DNA of 64,000 nt from NCBI RefSeq assembly GCF_014195635.1, contig NZ_JACICC010000007.1:1-64000 (forward strand), in the 5' to 3' direction. Shown here piece after piece: positions 37,150 to 46,778 of the stretch. Every line of letters starts with the position of its first letter. The first letter of the stretch is position 1. The stretch is from Pseudochelatococcus contaminans (GTDB lineage Bacteria > Pseudomonadota > Alphaproteobacteria > Rhizobiales > Beijerinckiaceae). A program made the translations under genes and the position numbers. A model generated the notes under the pieces. That model saw only the letters and a program-made list of their open reading frames with translations, was not told the DNA's origin and made no database searches.

Positions 37150-38349
37150 ATGAGAAAGCGTTCTTTCAGCCTGTCCCATCCACTTTGGCTCATTACCGGC
37201 ATCCTGCTGATCGCCGCCTCTTTGCGTGCGCCTATCACCGGAATTGCGCCGCTGCTCGGCATGATTCGCGCTGATTTCGCCCTTGGAACGGTGGAAATAG
37301 GCGCTCTGACGACTTTGCCGCTGCTGGCCTTCGCCTTCGCATCGCCCTTCTGCGTATTGCTCGCCCGCGAATACGGCCTTGAACGAAGCCTGTTTCTTGC
37401 GCTGATAGTGATCGGAGGCGGTGTGCTTTTTCGATCCATGGGCGCGGTCTGGATGCTGTTCATCGGCTCCGCGATCATCGGCATCGGCATCGCCATCGCC
37501 AACGTCCTCCTGCCGGCGTTGCTCAAACGCGACTTTCCCGACCATATTGCCAGCCTGACCGGGGCCTATGCGCTGGTGGCCGGTCTGGTGGCGGCCCTGA
37601 CTTCGGCTCTCGCGGTGCCGATCGCGAAGCTGCCGTCCTCGGGATGGAATTGGTCTCTTGCGGCCTTCATCGTCCTGCCTGTTGTCGCGATAATCGTCTG
37701 GATACCGCAGTTGCTGAACCGCAGCAGGCCGCCCGCCGAAACGGCGACGCCGCCGCACAGCGGGCCAATCTGGCATTCACCCTTGGCCTGGCAAGTCACG
37801 CTTTTCTTCGGCCTCAACTCGCTGATTTATTATTCAGTGGTAACCTGGTTGCCTGCAATGCTCACGGAAAGCGGCTATTCGGCGGAAGCCGCGGGGGCGC
37901 TTCATGGCGTCTCCCAGCTCGCCACCGCGGTTCCGGGTTTGGTGATTGCGCCTTTGATACAGCGCTTCAAGGATCAGCGTGGCATCGCCTGCGCTACCTC
38001 ACTGATCGTGGCGATTTCCCTGCTCGGCTTGCTGGTCGCGCCCCGATGGGCATTGATCTGGGCGGCTTTGTTCGGTTTCGGAACCGGAGCAACCTTCATT
38101 CTGGCTCTGTCCTTTGTCAGCTTACGTGCGGCGACTGTGCGCCAGGCCGGCGCCTTGTCCGGCATGGCGCAGAGTGTCGGCTATACGATGGCCGCTGCCG
38201 CGCCGCCGCTGCTTGGGCTTGTCCACGACATGTCGAGTAGCTGGACGGTGCCACTCTGCCTTTGTGTGGCGCTATGCTGCGCGATGGCCGGCTTCGGCGC
38301 TTATGCGGGCCGGGCGGCTCATATCGATAACTTCAACAGTATAATTTGA
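37150..38349 (+). CDS. MFS transporter, CynX/NimT type
   Basis: This is a 399-residue protein with 12 predicted helices. The opening LWLITGILLIAASLRAPITG is the characteristic CynX/NimT start. I use the ATG at 37150; the frame runs open upstream without an obvious ribosome site. It is preceded by the divergent NimR-like regulator and followed after 12 bp by an SDR gene. NimT exports 2-nitroimidazole and CynX is a cyanate-operon transporter; the substrate here is unknown. Confidence 0.88.
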   Translation: MRKRSFSLSHPLWLITGILLIAASLRAPITGIAPLLGMIRADFALGTVEIGALTTLPLLAFAFASPFCVLLAREYGLERSLFLALIVIGGGVLFRSMGAVWMLFIGSAIIGIGIAIANVLLPALLKRDFPDHIASLTGAYALVAGLVAALTSALAVPIAKLPSSGWNWSLAAFIVLPVVAIIVWIPQLLNRSRPPAETATPPHSGPIWHSPLAWQVTLFFGLNSLIYYSVVTWLPAMLTESGYSAEAAGALHGVSQLATAVPGLVIAPLIQRFKDQRGIACATSLIVAISLLGLLVAPRWALIWAALFGFGTGATFILALSFVSLRAATVRQAGALSGMAQSVGYTMAAAAPPLLGLVHDMSSSWTVPLCLCVALCCAMAGFGAYAGRAAHIDNFNSII

Positions 38350-38361
38350 GGAGCATCATTC

Positions 38362-39063
38362 ATGTCTGAAAAAGTTGCACTCGTCACCGCAGGAGGAAGC
38401 GGTATCGGAGCCGCCACTGCCCGTCGTCTGTCCGCCGATGGATATAGGATCGCCATTCTGTCGTCTTCCGGCAAGGGAAAGGCGCTGGCGGAGGAACTGG
38501 GCGGCTTCGGCGTTACGGGGTCGAACCAGTCGAATGACGACAATCGCCGTCTTGTCGACGGTGCGATGGAACGCTGGGGGCGGATCGATGTGCTGGTGAA
38601 CAGCGCCGGCCACGGCCCGAGAAAGCCGCTGATGGAGTTGACCGACGCGGATTGGCATACCGGCATCGATACCTATCTCATGAACGTTATCCGCCCGACC
38701 CGGTTTGTGACACCGCTGATGCAGGCGCGGAAGTCGGGCGTGATCGTCAATGTCTCATCCGCGTGGACATTCGAGCCGAGCCCGATGTTTCCCGTTTCGG
38801 CCGTGGCGCGGGCGGGCCTTGCGGCGTTCACCAAGATTTTCACGGATACCTATGCCGGCAACAACATCCGCATGAACAACGTTCTGCCCGGATGGATCGA
38901 CAGCCTTCCGGCGACCGAAGAACGACGCCAGAGCGTGCCGTTGGAGCGTTACGGTACAGCCGATGAAGTGGCCGCCACCATTGCCTTTCTTACGTCGGAA
39001 GGAGCAGCCTACATCACCGGGCAGAATATCCGGATCGATGGAGGTTTGACACGTTCAGTCTGA
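38362..39063 (+). CDS. SDR-family oxidoreductase with atypical active site
   Basis: This is a 233-residue Rossmann protein. The cofactor motif is TAGGSGIG at 9-16 and NSAG at 78-81. The catalytic serine is in VSSAWTF, but the usual YxxxK is not visible: the aligned segment reads FPVSAVARAGLAAF, with serine and arginine at the Tyr and Lys positions. The C terminus has the normal ITGQNIRIDGG. It may be a binding protein or an altered enzyme. It is probably co-transcribed with the MFS gene; GAGGAG sits close upstream. Confidence 0.85.
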   Translation: MSEKVALVTAGGSGIGAATARRLSADGYRIAILSSSGKGKALAEELGGFGVTGSNQSNDDNRRLVDGAMERWGRIDVLVNSAGHGPRKPLMELTDADWHTGIDTYLMNVIRPTRFVTPLMQARKSGVIVNVSSAWTFEPSPMFPVSAVARAGLAAFTKIFTDTYAGNNIRMNNVLPGWIDSLPATEERRQSVPLERYGTADEVAATIAFLTSEGAAYITGQNIRIDGGLTRSV

Positions 39064-39130
39064 TTACGCGATCAAGCCTGTCCGTTGCCGCATGCTTTGA
39101 GCTGCTGCCGGTTTTGAGGACACCGGGTTA

Positions 39131-39374
39131 TCCGCGGCCATCAAGCTGGTGCGACGCGCGCGGGCAACGGGCAGCACCGCACCGGCGAAGATCGGCGGAT
39201 GCCGCAAGCCGCTGCTGGCCGATCATGGGGGTCTGTTGCGCGGACTGACCACGACGCGCAAAGAGATCACGTTGGCCGAGATCCGGGAGGAACTGGTCGC
39301 ACGTGGCATCCCGCCAGTTTCGCTGTCGACGATCTGGTCGACGCTCAGGAGGCTCGGCCTGTCTCACAGAAAAG
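39131..39374 (+). pseudogene. IS630-family transposase fragment
   Basis: Read from 39131 the frame gives SAAIKLVRRARATGSTAPAK and then TLAEIREELVARGIPPVSLS with TIWSTLRRLGLSHRK, the N-terminal helix-turn-helix part of IS630 transposases. Both the first codons and the whole DDE catalytic domain are missing. It is a dead insertion scar between the SDR gene and the siderophore receptor. Confidence 0.8.
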
Positions 39375-39743
39375 AGCATTTGGCACTGCTTTTCTTTATT
39401 CTGAATAATTTTAATCTTGCGCATTAAATAGTTTGATTGTCACCACATATTAGCCTTAGCCCAAGCTTCATGACAACTTGGTTCGGCTGGCATCACCTGC
39501 TTTGTGAAGCTCCCTTCCATGGTCAATATCGCATGATGAGATAGATCCGCTTCATGCAGATAAATATCAAATTTCAGCATATGATAGATGAAATGTATTT
39601 TTATAATTATTTTAAACAGGATGTTTTTTAAATGAAATAAATAGAATAGTATTTGTTTTCTTATGTTGCATTTAAACACTGTTATTCATCTATATCCGAT
39701 GATAAAAATCCCCAATAATCTTATGATGGTGACGGAGGTGGGG

Positions 39744-41999
39744 ATGAGTGGGGTCTCTGGATCGAGGTCGGATTTGCGCTTAGCATGGCAATTGCTTCTT
39801 ACTGCAAGCATGGTCGCCTTCGCATCTCACGCCGCAGCACAGCAGACAGAACGCACGCAGCTTGATGCAAATGGATCTGTTGTGCTCGATACGATCGTCG
39901 TGGAGGACACGCGGGAAACGGCGACCGGCCCTGTCAACGGATATATCGCCGGGCGCTCCGCAACCGCGACGAAAACCGACACACCGCTGATCGAGACCCC
40001 GCGTTCCGTGAGCGTGATTCCGCGTGAGCAGATTGTCGATCAAGGCGCACAGAGCGTCGCGCAGGCGCTGCGCTATTCGGCCGGCGTCGTCTCGGAGACG
40101 CGGCCCACGAACGGGCGCTACGACAGTGTCTTCATGCGCGGCTTCGGCGGTGGCGGCACGCAGGCCGCCTACATCAACTATCTCGATGGGTTGAAATTGC
40201 AGCGCGGCATTTCCTATGCAATCCCCTCTACTGAGGTCTACGGGCTGGAGCGCATCGAAATCTTGCGCGGCCCTGCATCGGTTCTGTTCGGGCAAGTCAA
40301 CCCCGGCGGCATCGTGAACCAGGTCAGCAAGCGCCCGCGTGCAACGCCGCACGGAGAAATCCAGGTTCAAGGCGGCACGTGGAACCGGGTACAGGGAGCC
40401 TTCGATATTGGCGGCCCGGTCGACCCGGAGAAAACACTGCTTTACCGCGTGGTGGGCCTTGCGCGGACATCGGATACGCAGGTTGACTTCACCAAGGAAG
40501 AGCGCATCTACATCGCGCCGTCAGTGACATGGCAGCCCACGGAAGCAACCTCGCTGACCATTCTGTCCAGCTATCAGCGCGACCCGGAAACCGGCTTCTA
40601 TGGTGGCCTGCCTGCCGCCGGCACGCGGTTGCCCAATCCCAATGGGCGGATTCCGAGTTCCTTCTTCCCCGGCGACCCCATCTTCGAGGGCTTCAGCCGC
40701 AACACCGCCCAGATCGGGTATGAGTTCTCGCACCGCTTCAACGAGACCTGGGCAGTGCGCCAGAATGCCCGCTTCCAGCACATTGAATCCAAGTTCACGA
40801 CTGTAGCGGCGGCGAGCCTCGCCAGCAATCTGCGCACCATCATGCGCCGGCCCGCATACTCACGCGAGCGCACGAACGGCTTTGTCCTCGACAACCAGGT
40901 CGAGGCGCGCTTCAACACTGGCGCCCTGCAGCATACGGCGATGGTTGGTTTCGATTATCAGTATAACTGGGCGAACAGGTCCCTCAGTTCGGGCGGAACG
41001 GCATCGCCGATCAACTTCACCAACCCAATTTACTTCCAGCCGGTTACAATAGCTGGCCTCAACTACACGGATCGCGAGCAGAATTTCGCCGGCCTCTATG
41101 CGCAGGACCAGATCCGGCTTGACAAGTGGGCTTTCCTGCTCGGCATACGGCAAGACTGGGTGGAAACGCGCCAGCGCACGCAGGCAAGCCCCGGCAGTTC
41201 CGTCTTCAACCACACGAAGGCAACCGACGATGCATTCAGCGGCAATGCCGGCGTCGTCTATCTGTTCGATAACGGACTTGCCCCCTATGCCAGCTTCTCG
41301 ACCTCGTTCGAGCCTGTCAGCGGCACGGATTATTACGGCGGCACCTTCGATCCATCCGAAGGCGAGCAATACGAGATCGGTTTGAAGTACCAGCCGACCG
41401 GCTTCAACAGCTTTATCCAGTTTTCAGCCTTCAACCTGACGCAGACCAATGTCCTGACCTCCGATCCCATCAACCCCAACTTCAGCGTGCAGACCGGCGA
41501 AATCCGCTCGCGCGGGTTCGAGGCCGAGGCCCGCATCAACCTGTTCGACGGCCTCAACGTGATCGCCGCCTATACGTTCGTCGACGCCAAGGTCACCAAG
41601 GATAACAACCTCAACACCGTCGGCCGCACCCCTGTTGGCGTGCCCAAGCACTCGGCGTCACTCTGGGGGCACTACACCCTGTCCCAGGGGCCGCTGCGGG
41701 GCCTGTCGCTTGGCGCGGGCGTTCGTTACATCGGCGTGACGCCCGGTGACAGCACCGGATGGTTCTCGGTCACCGGCTATCCGCCCGTGCGCGCCACCGT
41801 GCCTGCTTACACGCTGGTCGATGCCATGCTCTCCTACGACCTTGGGGCGCGGTTCGATGAGTTGAAGGGCTTCAACGTCGCGGTGAACGCCAATAACCTG
41901 TTCGACAAGGAATACGTCTCGGGCTGCTACGCCGTGAACAACGGCTGCGTCTACGGCCCGCGCCGCACCATTCTCGGCACCTTGTCCTACCGCTGGTAG
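39744..41999 (+). CDS. TonB-dependent siderophore receptor (FhuA/FoxA-like)
   Basis: This protein has about 751 residues from the ATG at 39744, which has GGAGG five bases upstream; the frame extends 27 residues further. A signal peptide ends SHAAAQ. A TonB-box-like DTIVVEDTRE is followed by ETPRSVSVIPREQI and QALRYSAGVV, then GLERIEILRGPASVLFGQ with NPGGIVNQVSKRP, diagnostic of TonB-siderophore receptors. The barrel ends GPRRTILGTLSYRW with a terminal aromatic. A ferric hydroxamate ligand is the nearest family guess. It is followed after 8 bp by an esterase gene, suggesting a joint job on an ester-containing siderophore. Confidence 0.93.
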   Translation: MSGVSGSRSDLRLAWQLLLTASMVAFASHAAAQQTERTQLDANGSVVLDTIVVEDTRETATGPVNGYIAGRSATATKTDTPLIETPRSVSVIPREQIVDQGAQSVAQALRYSAGVVSETRPTNGRYDSVFMRGFGGGGTQAAYINYLDGLKLQRGISYAIPSTEVYGLERIEILRGPASVLFGQVNPGGIVNQVSKRPRATPHGEIQVQGGTWNRVQGAFDIGGPVDPEKTLLYRVVGLARTSDTQVDFTKEERIYIAPSVTWQPTEATSLTILSSYQRDPETGFYGGLPAAGTRLPNPNGRIPSSFFPGDPIFEGFSRNTAQIGYEFSHRFNETWAVRQNARFQHIESKFTTVAAASLASNLRTIMRRPAYSRERTNGFVLDNQVEARFNTGALQHTAMVGFDYQYNWANRSLSSGGTASPINFTNPIYFQPVTIAGLNYTDREQNFAGLYAQDQIRLDKWAFLLGIRQDWVETRQRTQASPGSSVFNHTKATDDAFSGNAGVVYLFDNGLAPYASFSTSFEPVSGTDYYGGTFDPSEGEQYEIGLKYQPTGFNSFIQFSAFNLTQTNVLTSDPINPNFSVQTGEIRSRGFEAEARINLFDGLNVIAAYTFVDAKVTKDNNLNTVGRTPVGVPKHSASLWGHYTLSQGPLRGLSLGAGVRYIGVTPGDSTGWFSVTGYPPVRATVPAYTLVDAMLSYDLGARFDELKGFNVAVNANNLFDKEYVSGCYAVNNGCVYGPRRTILGTLSYRW

Positions 42000-42007
42000 C
42001 GTGATCA

Positions 42008-43630
42008 ATGATCGCTTCGGATGTCGTGCTGGTCATCGCGCTGGCGGTGTTTATCGTCGCGTGGTGGATACCGGCCATACCGGCGCGCAGATCCGTGCTT
42101 CTGATCTGCGCGCTGGCCGCTTTGGCCGCAGGCGTTTGGGGCTTCCTTGACCATCGATGGCAGGCGGCCGCGGGCGCAATAGCGGCGCTATCCTTCCTGC
42201 TGGCGCTTTTCCTGACGCGCGGACGCAAGCAAGGCGTTCCCTTTGTATCGGGGCCGCTGCTGACGCTTCTGGCTGCCGCCGCCGTGGCAGTGCTGGCGAT
42301 ATTCCCGGTTGCTCCCCTGCCAAAGCCCACCGGGCCGCATGCGGTCGGCGTGCGCACATTCGAGCTGGCCGATGCCAGTCGCCCCGGCCTCTTCTCGGCA
42401 CAGCCGAAGGAACCTCGACGTTTGCTGGTGCGGGTCTGGTACCCCGCCACGCCGGCAGAGGACGCACGGCCGATGCGCTACTTCTCTCCCACAGAAGCGC
42501 GCACCACGGCGCACGGGCTGGGCGGGCTGATCAATTTCGGGCCGCTGCTGAGCCACCTCAAGCATGTTCGCACCAACGGCTATGAGGATGCGCCCCTGTT
42601 GCCGGCCCCGGACAAACGTTCCGTGGTGGTCTACAGCCACGGTTACATGTCCTTCCTTGGGCAGAATACCGCGCTGATGGAAGACCTCGCCAGCCATGGC
42701 TATATCGTCTATTCCATCCAGCATACCTACGATGCGTCCGACACCGTGTTTCCGAACGGCGACATCGCGCCAATGGACGCTCAACTCAAGCGCAGCCATG
42801 ACGACGAGCGTCCGGCAGGCATGAGCGTCCTTCTCACCGGCAAAACCCTCGACGAGCGCCTCGCGGGGCATTTGCTTCTACCGCAACAAGATGCGCGGCT
42901 GGTTATGCAAAGCGGGCCGGCCTGGGTCGCGGATCGGCAATTCCTGCTCGACAGGCTGGCAGACGGGACCGTGCCGGAAGCCGTCGTCGAGATCGCCGCC
43001 GCAGGCGATGTCTCGAAAACCGGGCAGATCGGCATGTCCTTCGGCGGGTCGGCAACAGGCGGCTTTTGCGCGGTCGATACGCGTTGCGCCGCCGGCGTAA
43101 ACCTCGATGGCCTCAGCTATCACCTGCAAACGCTCGGCACGCAAATGCCCGTCCCTTTCCTCATGCTGCATTCCGACTTAGAGAGGTTCCGCCGCGTTAT
43201 CGGCGAAGATGCGCCCGAGGCAGCCCACAGCTTCAACCAGTTCTCCTACGAGCGCTTCGAGGAAACCGGGCAGTCGGATGAGGTTTATCGCTTCCAGGTC
43301 AAGGATGCGTTGCACATGGGGTTTTCAGACTTCACCCTGTTCATCCGGCAGCCTTTGGGCGACGTCTTCCTCGGCAAGGTGCCGGCCGAAACGATGATAG
43401 CCCTGCAGAACGATGTGGTGCGCGACTTCTTCGATCGGTATATCCGGGGCGAGGCCAACGGTTTTCCCGAGGAAGTGCAAACCGCCTATGGCGACCGGCT
43501 GATACCGATCGACAACGCCGATGTCCGCCTGTGGTGGACCGGCAAAACGCCTGAAGCACGCATGCAGATCCTGAAAGACATTGAGGCAGCTCGGACAGAG
43601 GCAGTCCCCTCAGGTGCCGGACGGAATTAG
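42008..43630 (+). CDS. Membrane-anchored alpha/beta hydrolase (PAF-acetylhydrolase-like)
   Basis: This is a 540-residue protein. About four N-terminal hydrophobic helices (residues 5-105) anchor it in the inner membrane. The hydrolase domain starts with VGVRTFELAD and LLVRVWYPA, has SVVVYSHGYMSFLGQN, a nucleophile in GMSFGG, and a histidine in ALHMGFSDF. This matches the platelet-activating-factor acetylhydrolase / dienelactone-hydrolase group. The ATG lies 8 bp after the siderophore-receptor stop, so the two are co-transcribed. Hydrolysis of a siderophore ester bond is the contextual inference; a lipid esterase is the alternative. Confidence 0.85.
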   Translation: MIASDVVLVIALAVFIVAWWIPAIPARRSVLLICALAALAAGVWGFLDHRWQAAAGAIAALSFLLALFLTRGRKQGVPFVSGPLLTLLAAAAVAVLAIFPVAPLPKPTGPHAVGVRTFELADASRPGLFSAQPKEPRRLLVRVWYPATPAEDARPMRYFSPTEARTTAHGLGGLINFGPLLSHLKHVRTNGYEDAPLLPAPDKRSVVVYSHGYMSFLGQNTALMEDLASHGYIVYSIQHTYDASDTVFPNGDIAPMDAQLKRSHDDERPAGMSVLLTGKTLDERLAGHLLLPQQDARLVMQSGPAWVADRQFLLDRLADGTVPEAVVEIAAAGDVSKTGQIGMSFGGSATGGFCAVDTRCAAGVNLDGLSYHLQTLGTQMPVPFLMLHSDLERFRRVIGEDAPEAAHSFNQFSYERFEETGQSDEVYRFQVKDALHMGFSDFTLFIRQPLGDVFLGKVPAETMIALQNDVVRDFFDRYIRGEANGFPEEVQTAYGDRLIPIDNADVRLWWTGKTPEARMQILKDIEAARTEAVPSGAGRN

Positions 43631-44019
43631 TCAGAGCGTTTTGAGAAATGCGACCAGCGCGGCCCGTTCTTCGGCGTCGAGATCAAGCGGTTTGATGTAG
43701 GGCGAGAGTGCGGCAGCGAACGGATATTGGGAGTCCGCCGCCTCGCGGGCGTTGCGCGCCCACACCTCTCCCCCGCCGCATGCGTAGAAGTGAACAATGC
43801 CTTCCAGCGTCTCGATGAGGCCGTTGTGCATACAGGGAGCCGTTTTGCCGACGTGGCGCAGGCTTGGCGTCTGGAAGCGGCCAATGTCCTCCGGTTTGCC
43901 GGTGATCCTGTAGCGACCGAGATTCTCTGCCGGTTCACGAAACGAGGACAGACGCAGGTTGTGGAAGAGATCGTCCGTCAGCCGGGGGCCTGAGTGACAA
44001 TTCGCGCATTCGAAACATC
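43631..44019 (-). pseudogene. Di-heme cytochrome-c peroxidase (MauG-like), C-terminal part
   Basis: The minus-strand frame from about 44014 reads FECANCHSGPRLTDDLFHNL, then RITGKPEDIGRFQTPSLRHV, GKTAPCMHNGLIETLEGIVH and finally RAALVAFLKTL. CANCH is the second heme-binding CxxCH. An in-frame stop lies just upstream and no start exists, so about the first two thirds including the first heme are gone. The last 127 bp recur inverted at 18184-18310. Its convergent partner is the hydrolase gene, one base away. Confidence 0.85.
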
Positions 44020-44559
44020 AGAAGGGTAAGGTTTGCGAGCTGTCGTCATCTCGCAAAGTTCGGAAATATTGGTTTACAGATCCCTAACATCCTCTAGACG
44101 AATCCATGCGGCGGCGCGTCAAGCGCATGTTCTGGGGGCACCCTGTGATCGTGATGCCCCGCGTCGAGGGATCGAGCCTCAGCGATGCCAAGCGCGTGAT
44201 GTCAATAATTGTTAATCGATAGAGTGGTTATTTTTTTTGATATAAAATCTATAATCATAATCACGAAAAATCATTGTGATGATGTCGAATATATTATGTT
44301 TGGGCGGTTGTTTTCAAATCTCTGTCACACCTGATGCATAGTAGATTTGCTGATCGAGAGCGGCTTGCTGCCGGATCGGATGTGTTTCCTAAAGTTCATC
44401 CGATATGCCGGCTCAATAAACTCGAATGAAAAATGACCGTGCGTGCGTCGGATATCCCTCGGGATCATGCCGCGTGCCCGGGGTTTTATTTTTTCTATGT
44501 GTGATCATACATCCTTTATTGGGAAATCGACACAGCATTCAGGTGAGGAGCGAGACACA
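44020..44559. other. Intergenic region before the phosphonate-type importer
   Basis: Bases 44210-44300 are AT-rich and likely hold promoter elements for the ABC operon. No gene with a recognisable motif was found. Confidence 0.4.
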
Positions 44560-45594
44560 ATGACAGCATTCATGTTTTCGAAGCACAGCGCACTGCGCCA
44601 TCTTCTTGCCGGAGTTGCATTCTCTGCGGCGATGGGCATGGCCGTTGCACAGGCGGATGACATCACGGTCTATACATCCTATGAAGAGGATGAAATCGCA
44701 GCTTTCCTCAAGCGCGCCAAAGAAGATCTGCCGGATCTGAACGTCAACGTGCTCCGCCTGTCGACCGGCGACCTGCATGCGCGCATCCTGGCTGAAGCCG
44801 ACAACCCGCAGCACGATGTGATCTGGGGTTGGGCCGTCACCTCCATGATCGATCCGCGCATCGGTGAGTTGATCGAGGTCTACGAGCCGGCCAATATCGA
44901 GCGCGTTCCCGCCAAGTTTCGCGACAAGGATGGTAAGTGGTTTGCGACCACCGGCTACATGGCGGCCTTCTGCGTCAACAAGGAAGTGTTGGAGAAGAAG
45001 GGCTTGCCCATGCCGACTTCGTGGGAAGATCTGCTCAACCCCGTCTACAAGGGCGAGGTCGTGATGCCGAATCCGGCCAGCTCCGGCACGGGTTACCTGA
45101 TGGTCTCCTCTATTCTTCAGGAAAAGGGTGAGGAAGAAGGCTGGAAGTTCCTCCAAGGCCTGGACAAGAACATCGCCCAGTACATCAAGAGCGGTTCGCG
45201 TCCCTGCAATGCGGCCAGCGAGGGTGAGTTCGCGATCGGCGCATCCTTCGCCCTGCGCGCGATCAAGAACATCCAGAGCGGCTATCCGGTCGCCATGGTG
45301 ATCCCGGCTGAGGGCGCTGGCAACGAGCTTGAGGCCAATGCGCTCGTGGCCGCATCGAAAAACAAGGATGCCGCCAAGCGCTTCCTGGACTGGACCATCT
45401 CCGACAACGCCGTCAAAGGTTACTATGACTGGAAGGAGATCGTCACGGTGACCGGCGGCTCCATGCCGGAGAACTTCAAGGAAGCCGGCCTGCCGGAAGA
45501 CATTTCGTCCGTATTGTGGGACATGGATTTTGCATGGTCGGCTGAAAATCGTCAGCGCATTCTCGAGCGCTGGCAGCGTGAACTGGAGCGCTGA
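44560..45594 (+). CDS. 2-aminoethylphosphonate-type ABC substrate-binding protein
   Basis: This is a 344-residue protein. The signal peptide ends MAVAQA before DDITVYTSYEEDE. The segment ARILAEADNPQHDVIWGWAV strongly recalls the PhnS2-type 2-aminoethylphosphonate binders, which share the fold of Fbp iron binders. I start at the ATG at 44560 because it gives a clean signal peptide; the frame extends 39 residues upstream. GTGAGGAG lies nearby upstream. It is followed by an ATPase and a fused permease. An iron(III) ligand is the alternative, as no phosphonate-degrading gene is adjacent. Confidence 0.82.
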   Translation: MTAFMFSKHSALRHLLAGVAFSAAMGMAVAQADDITVYTSYEEDEIAAFLKRAKEDLPDLNVNVLRLSTGDLHARILAEADNPQHDVIWGWAVTSMIDPRIGELIEVYEPANIERVPAKFRDKDGKWFATTGYMAAFCVNKEVLEKKGLPMPTSWEDLLNPVYKGEVVMPNPASSGTGYLMVSSILQEKGEEEGWKFLQGLDKNIAQYIKSGSRPCNAASEGEFAIGASFALRAIKNIQSGYPVAMVIPAEGAGNELEANALVAASKNKDAAKRFLDWTISDNAVKGYYDWKEIVTVTGGSMPENFKEAGLPEDISSVLWDMDFAWSAENRQRILERWQRELER

Positions 45595-45728
45595 TAGCGC
45601 GCCTGACAGTCCCCCGCCCGGTGCCCGCACAGGGCGGGGGATACTCGACCATGTTCAGTTGATTTTTGAGTGAATTCTTGTCGATCGGATGGTTCCGTCT
45701 GGTCGGAAAACGCTCCAGGGATTTTCCG

Positions 45729-46778
45729 GTGACGCTCGTTATTTCTCATGTAACCAAGCGCTTCGGTCAGATGGTGGCGCTGGACGATATTTCGTTGAGC
45801 ATCGACAGCGGGGAGTTCATTTGCTTCCTGGGACCGTCCGGCTGCGGCAAGACCACGCTTTTGCGGGTGATTGCGGGGCTTGAACAGGTAGAGCAGGGCT
45901 CCGTGCTGTTCGAGGGGCGTGACCTTGCCGAAATCCCGGCGCGCAAACGCAACTTTGGCGTGGTATTCCAATCGTATTCGCTTTTTCCCAATATGAGCGC
46001 TGCTCGCAACGTTGGCTATGGACTGGAATGTCATGGTTGGCCGCGCGCGGAGATCGATGCGCGCGTGCAGGAAATGCTGCGCGTTGTCGCGCTCTCCGAA
46101 CATGCGCGCAAGCTGCCCTCGCAGCTTTCAGGCGGACAGCAGCAGCGTGTTGCGCTGGCTCGCGCGCTCGCCACCAACCCCCGGATGCTGCTGCTGGACG
46201 AGCCGCTTTCCGCTCTCGATGCCAAGGTGCGCAAAAATCTGCGCATCGAGATCCGCGAGTTGCAAAGGCGCCTCGGCATTACGACGATCATGGTCACCCA
46301 CGATCAGGAGGAGGCGCTTGCGATGGCCGACCGTATCGTCGTCATCGAAGCAGGTCGCATCGTGCAGGTCGGCAACGCCCATCAGCTTTATGAGCGCCCG
46401 GCGTCGCGCTTCGTGGCGGAGTTCATCGGTCGCATGAACGTGCTGCCTGTTTCTGCCGCAGCCGGCAAAATTTTGCTTGCCGGATATCCCGTCGGTTGCG
46501 AGGAGCGCACGGCCGGTGAGGCGCCGCGCCTGATCGGTATCCGGCCTGAGAATGTATGCGTGGTGACCGAAGAGGCTACGGACGCAAATGGCGCCATCCC
46601 GGCGCGTATTCGCAGCACCGTTTATCTGGGTAATATCGCCGAGATCGTTCTGTCGGTTGGTAAGGGGCATGAGCAGGAAATCGTTGCCGAAGTGCCGGGT
46701 CACGCGTTGCGCGCGATTTCCGAAGCGCCGTCCATCGCTGTCCGGTTGCCGGCCGATGCCGTGAAAGTGCTTGAATGA
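45729..46778 (+). CDS. ABC ATPase of the phosphonate/iron-type importer
   Basis: This protein has about 349 residues from a GTG at 45729 (MTLVISHVTKRFGQ); the open frame extends to 45666. Walker A GPSGCGKTT, signature LSGGQQQRVALARAL, Walker B LLLDEPLSALD and H-loop VTHDQEEAL are complete. A C-terminal TOBE-like domain (about 240-349, with LIGIRPENVCVV) is typical of the FbpC/PotA/PhnT class. It overlaps the permease start by four bases. Confidence 0.88.
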   Translation: MTLVISHVTKRFGQMVALDDISLSIDSGEFICFLGPSGCGKTTLLRVIAGLEQVEQGSVLFEGRDLAEIPARKRNFGVVFQSYSLFPNMSAARNVGYGLECHGWPRAEIDARVQEMLRVVALSEHARKLPSQLSGGQQQRVALARALATNPRMLLLDEPLSALDAKVRKNLRIEIRELQRRLGITTIMVTHDQEEALAMADRIVVIEAGRIVQVGNAHQLYERPASRFVAEFIGRMNVLPVSAAAGKILLAGYPVGCEERTAGEAPRLIGIRPENVCVVTEEATDANGAIPARIRSTVYLGNIAEIVLSVGKGHEQEIVAEVPGHALRAISEAPSIAVRLPADAVKVLE

